Under the pieces are notes generated by a model. The model was given only the letters and a program-made list of their open reading frames with translations. It did not search any database and had not been told where the DNA came from. Made by a program: the position numbers and the translations under genes. A DNA stretch of 5,433 bases from Bacteroidales bacterium (GTDB lineage: Bacteria > Bacteroidota > Bacteroidia > Bacteroidales > JAAUTT01). Shown here piece by piece: positions 1 through 5,433 of this stretch. Every line of letters starts with the position of its first letter. Within the stretch, counting starts at the first letter, position 1. Location: contig JAAUTT010000383.1 in NCBI GenBank assembly GCA_012031335.1, positions 1-5,433 of the forward strand, written 5' to 3'.

Positions 1-774
1 GATCACATCATCCCACCACCATCATCACGGACATGAAGGCACACGCACAATCATGAACATGATCATCATCATGATGCTTCGCACCATCACTCCCATGAGC
101 CTCACGTGCATGATCATCAGCATACTCCGGAACGAATCAGTGTGGAAACGGATATACTGGGTAAAAATAATTTGCTGGCACAGAGAAACAGGGGTTATTT
201 GGAAGCGAAGCATATTTTTGCCGTTAACCTGATGAGTTCTCCGGGTTCGGGCAAAACCTCGCTGCTCGAAAAAACAATTCACGATCTCAAGGACAAAATT
301 AATCTTTATGTGATTGAGGGCGATCAGCAGACAGCCAACGATGCCGACAGGATAAAAAATGCAGGTGCTCCTGTGGTGCAGATTAATACAGGTCAGGGTT
401 GCCACCTCGATGCCGATATGGTATATCACGCATTAAGGGAACTTCAACCTCTGGATTCGTCACTGCTCATGATTGAAAATGTTGGAAACCTGGTGTGCCC
501 TTCCCTGTTCGACCTTGGTGAAACCAGCCGGGTGGTGATTATGAGTGTTACCGAAGGAGAAGATAAACCTTTAAAGTATCCCACCATGTTTCAGTCGGCG
601 CAGGTGTGTATTATCAATAAGACGGATCTGCTGCCATACCTCAGGTTTGATATCCAAAAGGCCCGGGAGTATGCCCTACAGGTAAATCATCACCTTACCT
701 TTATTGAGCTATCGGTTTATACAGGCGAGGGTTTGGATGAATGGTACCGATGGCTCGAAAGTAGCAGCCGTTAG
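1..774 (+). CDS. hypB: HypB, nickel-insertion GTPase for [NiFe] hydrogenase (5' partial, one frameshift)
   Basis: HypB is a cytoplasmic GTPase that, with HypA, delivers Ni(II) to the hydrogenase large subunit precursor. Numbering from the GTG at 106, the P-loop (SSPGSGKT) is at residues 44-51, EGDQQTANDADRI at 71-83, the metal-site CHLD at 99-102, ENVGNLVCPS at 124-133 and the guanine-specificity NKTD at 171-174; the C-terminus ends GEGLDEWYRWL, as in the family. The GTG is probably not the true start: upstream codons in the same frame (from 40) are extremely His-rich (15 His in 28 codons). That frame stops at 34-36, but the next frame (14-34) also reads poly-His, then GHEG. One base is therefore probably missing near 37-40 and the gene continues beyond the window start. 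The His-rich N-terminus is a nickel-binding or storage segment known in many HypB proteins. The gene is convergent with hyaD. Identity is very secure; the N-terminal extent is not. Confidence 0.95.
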
Positions 775-792
775 GATACAGTGCGCTGTATC
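775..792. terminator. Short hairpin between convergent hypB and hyaD (possible weak bidirectional terminator)
   Basis: A perfect 7-bp stem (GATACAG with CTGTATC) and a TGCG loop start immediately after the hypB TAG stop and overlap the hyaD TGA stop at 791-793. The position between two convergent 3' ends fits a shared transcript end. Neither side has a proper U-run, so it would be a weak intrinsic terminator at best. Confidence 0.4.
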
Positions 793-1251
793 AGGCCTTC
801 ACCAGTTTTTCTCCGGTTTCAAGAACTTTCCGGTATAATTTCGGCAGCAAGCCTTCAATTTGGGGCGATAGTTTCAATCCGACTTCCTGTTGGGGAGCAA
901 TGGTGACAACAATCAGCATTATTTCGGGTAGTTTATTCAGTACTGTAGCGGTATCAAGCAAATCTTTCAGGCCGATATCGTGTGTAGTAAGCGCCCGGGG
1001 AAGTCTCTTGAAAACCTTGGTTGCAGCACACGGATGGTTCCAATGGGTTGATCGTCAATTGTTGCATCGATCAGGATCATTTTCTGATAATCGTCCATGA
1101 GCGAAAGCAAGTGAAAGCCTCCGGTACCCCCATCTTCCAGATGAAGGTATGCCGGTATGGTTTGTTTTTTCATGTATTCTACTGCATGCACTCCAACACC
1201 TTCATCACTTAACAGGATGTTTCCCACGCCCATTACAAGAATTTTTCCCAC
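791..1251 (-). CDS. hyaD: Hydrogenase maturation endopeptidase (HyaD/HupD family), one frameshift
   Basis: This Ni-dependent protease removes the C-terminal tail of the large subunit after nickel insertion. The sequence begins GTG and reads MGKILVMGVGNILLSDEGVGV, the family N-terminus. E17 and D62 (in LIDA) match the nickel-binding Glu16 and Asp62 of E. coli HybD. The frame is lost after RDFP, but the neighbouring frame carries on at once with RALTTHDIGLKDLL, where H91 matches the third nickel ligand (His93 in HybD), and runs to a TGA at 791. One missing base near 997-1003 (cttcccc in the coding strand) explains this; the restored protein is 153 residues, normal for the family. The GTG start is preferred because the next ATG would cut off the first beta strand; no Shine-Dalgarno sequence is visible. 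It lies downstream of hyaC behind a strong terminator, so it may depend on read-through or its own promoter. The symbol could equally be hupD. Confidence 0.9.
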
Positions 1252-1302
1252 AGGTTTTGTATTTAATAATTAGAATGAAATTGTTAAGATAAGGAATTTA
1301 CA

Positions 1303-1342
1303 TATAAAAATAACAGACGGAGAAAGCTCTCCGCCTGTTATT
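1303..1342 (-). terminator. Rho-independent terminator after hyaC
   Basis: The inverted repeat has arms 1309-1323 and 1328-1342 (AATAACAG-x-CGGAGA, loop of 4, TCTCCG-x-CTGTTATT). On the minus strand it is followed by TTTATAT, completing a U-rich tail after the 3' arm. The single non-Watson-Crick position (1317/1334) is a G-U wobble in minus-strand RNA but an A-C mismatch in plus-strand RNA, so the hairpin is better in the minus direction. It starts 7 bases past the hyaC stop codon and separates hyaABC from hyaD. Confidence 0.88.
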
Positions 1343-1349
1343 TCAGCAA

Positions 1350-2059
1350 TTACTTTTTCTCTTCTTTTTCCATATGTTCCTTTTCAATAAATTTCCAGCC
1401 TCCTATCATCGAGGATGTTACTCCCCGGCGTTCCACATAATCATGGTAAAAAACCAGATAAATATGAACAATAGCGAATAGGATGAAAATCCACATAAAA
1501 ATATGATGAATCTGTCGGGTGGGAAGATCGCCACCCAACAGGGGAACTATCCAGGCAAAAAGCTTGGGGAACCACGATTTGCTCATGGCGGCATACAGTC
1601 CGAAACCGGTGAGGCTTTGAATCAGAAATGCCCAAAAGGTGATAAAATAGGTAAAACTTGCAAGGGCATTATGACCAATCGAGTCGATAGGTTTTTACTC
1701 ACCATCAGAATATCCACTTTCAAAACATCTAAAATTTCCTGCCAATGTCTTCGGGTATAAGGTATAAAATTGTCCCACAAAGCATATTTATTACCTGTGA
1801 AACCCCAGTATAACCTGAATACAAAGTTGAAAAAGAAGATAAAGGCTGCAACAAAATGGATGAATCGTACTGTTCCGAACCAGTATCCAAAGGATGCTTC
1901 GGCCGATTTCTGCAAGGCAATCGGTTCCCCGATCAGATATCCTGTAATACACAACACCACAATGGCAAATGCGTTAATCCAGTGATAAAACCTCACGGGA
2001 AGCTGCCACACATAAACTGTTTGGTTATGGCTGGCATCTAAACTTTTTTCTTGTCTCAT
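1350..2059 (-). CDS. hyaC: Hydrogenase cytochrome b subunit (HyaC/HupC family), one frameshift
   Basis: This integral membrane di-haem b-type cytochrome takes electrons from the small subunit and reduces quinone. After joining two frames the protein is 236 residues, the usual family length, with four hydrophobic segments at about 23-44, 62-86, 133-157 and 182-207. Candidate haem ligands are H26 (RFYHW), H68 (RFIHF), H185/H186 (RQIHH) and H199 (AIVHIY); the IGHNALA segment (129-135) is also typical of HyaC. The first frame is lost after DILMVSK; the other frame gives KPIDSIGHNALASF directly, so one A is missing from a run of five A in the coding strand (T-run at 1692-1696). The ATG lies 12 bases after the hyaB stop, in the same frame, with no clear ribosome binding site, which suggests coupling to hyaB translation. 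The C-terminus is a charged Glu/Lys tail. A strong terminator follows. Confidence 0.92.
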
Positions 2060-2071
2060 CGGGCTGCCACA

Positions 2072-3798
2072 TTAAAAGGTTTGTAGCTGATGCACATAAG
2101 TCCCTTTTTCGTCGTACAGATGCACGGCACAAGCCAGGCATGGGTCGAACGAGTGGATTGTACGCAGAATTTCGAGTGGTTTTTCCGGATCAGCAATGGG
2201 AGTTCCGATAAGCGATTCCTCGTATGCCGAACGTTGACCCTGCGCATCACGTGGTGATGCATTCCAGGTACTGGGAACTACCAGTTGATAGTTATCGATT
2301 TTTTCATCTTTGATTACAATCCAGTGCGATAAAGCGCCACGGGGAGCTTCTACCAGTCCCACACCCTTTGCATCTTTTGGCCATTTTGCAGGGTCCCAGA
2401 GCTCAGTGTTGGCAGTGCGTGTATCTCCATTTTTAATATTTGTGATCAGCTGATCGTAGAATTCCAGCGCCCAGTCGGCTGCCAGCTTGGTTTCCAGACC
2501 ACGAGCAGCTGTTCTTCCCAGGGTTGAGAACAAGGCATCAACAGGAGCATCCAGTGCATTCAGAGCCCAGCCTACCACTTCCTGTATATCTTTTCGTCCC
2601 GATGCATAACCAACGAGCATACGGGCCAATGGTCCTACTTCCATAGGACTGCCTTTCCAGCGTGGGGTTTTAAGCCAGCTGTATTTTTGTCCACATCCAA
2701 AAATTCGTAAGGAGGTTTGGGTCCCGAATAATTCAGTTCGGTTTCGCCAACCCACGGGTGTTTTCCTGCCGCATCCCCGTCTTTATAATTATACCACGAA
2801 TGAGATATGAATTCCTGTATCTGTTCAGGATTTGATGTGTCAATTGGTATTACCTCGTTGAGGTTACGATTCATTACTATACCTCTTGGAAACTTAAAAA
2901 GGCCGGTTTTATCGTCACCATATCCACCCAATGGCATATCCCCGAAAGCAAGATAATTTTTGAGACCACCGCCAATGGCACCCCAATCGTTTTTATAATA
3001 TTTAGCCACAGCAATCAGATCGGGAATATATACCTGGTTAACAAAGGTTTTAGCATCGTCGAGCAATTGTTTAACATAAGCAAGACGTTCTGCATTTATG
3101 GCGTTATTGCTGTCGAGATTAATAGAACAGGGAGCGCCACCCACCAGGTAATTAGGATGTGGATTTTTGCCACCGAAAATAGTGTGAACTTTAACTATTT
3201 CCTTCTGCCATTCCAGTGCTTCGAGGTAATGCGCTACCCCGATAAGGTTTACCTCAGCAGGCAACTTATAAGCAGGGTGTCCCCAATATCCATTGGCAAA
3301 GATTCCGAGCTGACCACTTTCAACGAAACCTTTCAGGCGTTTCTGCAGGTCGGAGAAATAGCCCGGAGAGCTTTTTGGCCAGTTCGACAGCGATTTGGCA
3401 ACATCGGAGGTCGCCTGAGGATCTGCGCTCAACGCTGATACAACATCTACCCAGTCGAGGGCATGCAGGTGATAAAAATGAACCACATGATCCTGCATAT
3501 ATAAAGCACATGCCATCAGGTTACGAATGAGGTCTGCATTTGGGGGAACAACAATATTCAGTGCATTTTCCACCGAACGTACTGAAGCCAGAGCATGAAC
3601 AGTGGTGCAAACACCGCACACACGTTCCACGAAGGCCCAGGCGTCGCGGGGATCGCGGCCTTTCAGGATGATCTCGATACCGCGCACCATGGTGCCAGAG
3701 CTGAAAGCATCTACTATTTTACCGTCTTTTATTTCTGCTTCTATACGTAAATGACCCTCTATACGTGTAATGGGGTCTACAACTATTCTGTTTGCCAT
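2072..3798 (-). CDS. hyaB: [NiFe]-hydrogenase large (catalytic) subunit, one frameshift
   Basis: This subunit carries the Ni-Fe(CN)2CO centre that splits H2. The restored protein is 575 residues. The N-terminal L1 motif RVCGVC gives C61 and C64; the C-terminal L2 motif DPCLACAVH (552-560) gives C554 and C557. VEAPRGALSH supplies the active-site arginine R487, at the same spacing to the C-terminal cysteines as Arg509 in Hyd-1. The final 15 residues after H560 are the tail expected to be removed by HyaD. The frame is broken at the A-run in codons reading D-K-K-Y-S-W: one A is missing from a five-A run (T-run 2684-2688), after which the adjacent frame continues with YSWLKTPRWKGSPMEVGPLAR, a family hallmark. 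Without the correction the first part stops at 387 residues. The ATG at 3798 follows AAGGAGG by 5 bases, and the gene starts 12 bases after the hyaA stop. The symbol could also be hupL. Confidence 0.96.
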
Positions 3799-3803
3799 GT
3801 TTA

Positions 3804-3810
3804 CCTCCTT
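3804..3810 (-). promoter_or_regulatory. Strong Shine-Dalgarno sequence of hyaB
   Basis: AAGGAGG on the minus strand lies 5 bases before the hyaB ATG and directly abuts the hyaA TAA stop. It fixes the hyaB start and shows tight coupling of the two subunits. Confidence 0.9.
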
Positions 3811-4915
3811 TTATTCGTTTGTTGGTTCTTCAGGTTTCAAACCTTTCATAATCTCCTTGCGTTTGCGGACATTTGTCACCACTGCATGCGCAGCAATACC
3901 GGCTACGGTAACGGCTCCTAGTCCTAATCCCACACTATCGGCAGTGCTTTCGATACCAAATCCGGGGAATGTGGCCAGATGTTTATAGAAGGGGCCGTTA
4001 TCCCAGAAGTTGGCTTCGGAGCATCCGATACATGGATGACCCGATTGGATCGGGAAGCTTACCCCGTTGTTCCATTTGATAACACCACACGAGTTATAAG
4101 TGTTAGGTCCGCGGCATCCCATCATTGTAAAGACAGTAACCTTTGCGTGCATTTTCGTCATCCCACGATTCCACAAATAAGCCGGCATCGTAATTGGGGC
4201 GGCGGTAACAGGTGTCGTGAACCCGGTTTGAATAAAAAGCTTTGGGACGACCCAGGCTGTCGAGCTGAGGTATGCGGTCGAATGCAAGTAAATGAACAAC
4301 TACACCTGCCATTACTTCGGCAATAGGAGGGCAGCCCTGAACGTTAATAACAGGTTTTCCGCCGGCAAACTTTGATATGGGTTTGGCGCCGGTAGGATTC
4401 GGTTTTGCCGCTTGTACACAACCTGCAGAGGCACAGTTACCCCAGGCTATGATAGCTTTCGCTCCTGCCATGGCTTCTTTGAGGTGATCTTCAGCGGTTT
4501 TTCCTGCAATACAGCAGTAAATACCACCATTTTCGGTAGGTACCGAGCCTTCAACCATTAAAATGTATTCGCCCTTATATTTTTCCATGGTAGCCTTTTT
4601 GGATGCTTCGGCCTGGTGCCCGGCAGCAGCCATCAATGTTTCGGTATAATCAAGCGAAATTTTGTCAAGAACGATATCGGCTACCAGTGGATGCGACGAG
4701 CGGATAAAAGATTCGCTGCAGCATGTACATTCCTGAAAATGTAACCAGATCAACGGAAGCCGGGGTTTGGTTTCCAGTGCCTTTACAACCTGGCTGATAC
4801 CCGAAGCTTCCAGTCCCAGTGCTGCTCCCATAAAAGAACAGAACCTGACGAAGTCTCTCCGGGAATGACCTTTGGCTCTCAGTTCTTCATAAATAGTTGG
4901 CCTTTTTTCGTCCAT
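3811..4915 (-). CDS. hyaA: [NiFe]-hydrogenase small subunit, Tat-exported, six-cysteine proximal cluster; one frameshift
   Basis: This electron-transfer subunit holds three Fe-S clusters. From the ATG at 4915 the restored protein is 367 residues. The Tat signal SRRDFVRF is at 18-25, with cleavage likely before L47. All cluster ligands sit at E. coli Hyd-1 mature positions plus 46: proximal C63, C65, C66, C161, C166, C195; distal H233, C236, C261, C267; medial C276, C295, C298. C65 and C166 are the two extra cysteines that mark the oxygen-tolerant [4Fe-3S] type. A membrane anchor spans about 327-349, followed by a basic stretch. The frame breaks after GYCLY; one extra base near 4125-4126 is the simplest cause, since removing it yields CLYMMGCRGP and keeps the ligand spacing exact. 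A GTG at 4921 is in frame, but it overlaps the ribosome binding site, so the ATG at 4915 is chosen. The symbol could also be hupS. Confidence 0.96.
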
Positions 4916-4920
4916 GATCA

Positions 4921-4926
4921 CCTCCT
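4921..4926 (-). promoter_or_regulatory. Shine-Dalgarno sequence deciding the hyaA start
   Basis: AGGAGG on the minus strand is 5 bases before the ATG at 4915. The in-frame GTG at 4921-4919 uses its last G, so that GTG cannot be the working start. Confidence 0.88.
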
Positions 4927-4936
4927 GTTTTAATTT

Positions 4937-5149
4937 CTATGATTGATTTATAAAAGGCAGAATATTTTCTGCTTCGTATTTCACTGTAATAAAAACTTTA
5001 TCGCCCAAATGGAGATCGGTATTGAGGCTGCTTTCGAAAAACAAATACTCCGGTTTGCACAGGATTTTTATTTGAACCTGGTTGCCGGAATGCATTATTT
5101 CGCATATTTCGCCGCATAAACACAAAGTATTATCTTGTTTTTCAGCCAT
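4937..5149 (-). CDS. Small OB-fold-like protein (TOBE/Mop-like or HypC-like), first gene of the hydrogenase operon
   Basis: I do not recognise this gene with certainty. It encodes 70 residues from the ATG at 5149; a TTG ten codons upstream (5179) is possible but less likely, and neither has a clear ribosome binding site. The pattern of alternating hydrophobic residues (GEICEI, VQIKIL, LFFESSL, then LHLGDKVFITVKYEAENILPF) resembles a small beta-barrel: the 'L-x-GD-x-V-x-I-x-x-K' ending is like TOBE/Mop domains, which bind oxyanions. HypC-type chaperones share a similar short barrel and have an N-terminal cysteine; here C10 and C12 (LCLCGE) are near, but not at, the N-terminus, and the HypC P-G motif is absent. 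There is no signal peptide or membrane segment. It ends 21 bases before the hyaA ATG on the same strand, so it is very likely co-transcribed and serves hydrogenase assembly or regulation by inference only. It is the only gene here without a visible frameshift. Confidence 0.75.
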   Translation of the reverse strand: MAEKQDNTLCLCGEICEIMHSGNQVQIKILCKPEYLFFESSLNTDLHLGDKVFITVKYEAENILPFINQS

Positions 5150-5290
5150 TAAGCAGTTATTTGGATGCTTTATAGCCAAGATATATGCCAGGGTAATTAA
5201 AAAAGAAGATTTTTATATATTGTAATATGTAAGAATAAGAAAAACAGATATATATAATTGGAAGGTTATAAAGGTTAATTAAAATTGGTC

Positions 5291-5323
5291 ACGGATTTCC
5301 GTTAAAAGCTTGCGGATTTCCGT
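5291..5323. promoter_or_regulatory. Tandem palindromic operator-like sites, 21 bp apart
   Basis: Two near-identical 12-bp elements, ACGGATTTCCGT (5291-5302) and GCGGATTTCCGT (5312-5323), share 11 of 12 bases. The first is an inverted repeat (ACGGA-TT-TCCGT). Their start-to-start distance is exactly 21 bp, two helical turns, so both would face the same side of DNA. They lie about 140-175 bases upstream of the first gene of the operon. This is the usual arrangement of a paired dimer-binding transcription factor; which regulator binds is unknown. Confidence 0.6.
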
Positions 5324-5380
5324 GCAGGAAAAATCTGTTTAGGAAGGAAATGGTTTTTTAGTAGTTAAGTATGTGATGAA

Positions 5381-5399
5381 AAGGGCTGAATACGCCCTT
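5381..5399. other. Short hairpin near the right edge
   Basis: AAGGGC (5381-5386) and GCCCTT (5394-5399) form a perfect 6-bp stem with a 7-base loop. On the plus strand it is followed by ATTATT, on the minus strand by TTC; neither is a strong U-run. It could be a weak terminator of a neighbouring gene, part of a 5' leader, or another protein-binding palindrome. Confidence 0.3.
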
Positions 5400-5433
5400 A
5401 TTATTAAAGGAAATAGGAAACCAAGGGAGATTA

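Larger units (their letters stand above)
5150..5433. other. AT-rich upstream region of the hydrogenase operon, no confident gene
   Basis: This 284-base stretch holds the leader and presumed promoter of the minus-strand operon. The part at 5180-5280 is very AT-rich (several TATATA runs). I see no convincing sigma-70, sigma-54 (GG-N10-GC) or Bacteroidota TAnnTTTG promoter. Paired palindromes lie at 5291-5323 and a hairpin at 5381-5399. At the right edge AAGGGAG (5423-5429) on the plus strand could be the ribosome binding site of a divergent gene starting just outside the window. Confidence 0.5.

Noticed and set aside
1..120. CRISPR or tandem repeat array in the CAT/CAC-rich left end
   Set aside because: The repetition is explained by His codons of HypB; no regular repeat-spacer unit is present.
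1441..1635. Separate small minus-strand gene overlapping hyaC
   Set aside because: It is an out-of-frame reading of hyaC; the correct frame carries the conserved haem-binding helices.
3067..3438. 123-codon plus-strand open frame inside hyaB
   Set aside because: It lies wholly antisense to the conserved large subunit and has no recognisable protein features.
2684..4126. Programmed ribosomal frameshifting in hyaA and hyaB
   Set aside because: The shifts differ in direction, lack a classic slippery heptamer plus structure, and such frameshifting is unknown in these families.
3979..4326. 115-codon plus-strand open frame inside hyaA
   Set aside because: Antisense shadow of the small subunit's conserved cluster-binding region.
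5150..5340. Sigma-54 promoter for the hydrogenase operon
   Set aside because: No GG-N10-GC pair with a fitting context was found on the minus strand.
5376..5433. Open reading frame on the plus strand from ATG 5376 to the window end
   Set aside because: Only about 19 codons, no ribosome binding site before it, and it runs through a hairpin; the AAGGGAG at 5423-5429 suggests any real start is further right.

Overview
The window carries a membrane-bound uptake [NiFe]-hydrogenase locus of the E. coli Hyd-1 (HyaABC) type, read almost entirely from the minus strand. A convergent hypB, a nickel-insertion GTPase gene, sits at the left edge on the plus strand. The DNA is moderately AT-rich, with strong AGGAGG-type ribosome binding sites before hyaA and hyaB. 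The protein style could fit Bacteroidota or a relative, but nothing in the window fixes the taxon, so this is a weak inference.

Layout, left to right: hypB (plus, cut by the window start); a small hairpin between convergent genes; hyaD/hupD maturation endopeptidase (minus); a strong minus-strand intrinsic terminator; hyaC cytochrome b (minus); hyaB large subunit (minus); hyaA small subunit with a Tat signal (minus); an unrecognised 70-residue protein with an OB-fold/TOBE- or HypC-like look (minus); then about 280 bases of AT-rich non-coding DNA holding two palindromes spaced exactly 21 bp and a further hairpin. In transcription order the operon is small protein, hyaA, hyaB, hyaC, terminator, hyaD.

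How the genes fit together: HypB helps load nickel into the large subunit precursor. HyaD then cleaves the short C-terminal tail of HyaB. The matured dimer is exported through the Tat signal on HyaA, anchored by the HyaA C-terminal helix, and passes electrons from H2 to the quinone pool through the di-haem cytochrome HyaC. HyaA has all six cysteines of the [4Fe-3S] proximal cluster, which predicts an oxygen-tolerant enzyme.

The main oddity is that all five recognisable hydrogenase genes contain one single-base indel each (four missing bases, one extra base). Correcting each one gives full-length proteins with conserved motifs on both sides, so these look like sequence errors rather than gene decay. 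No clearly new system is visible. The least explained items are the small first gene of the operon and the paired palindromes upstream of it.
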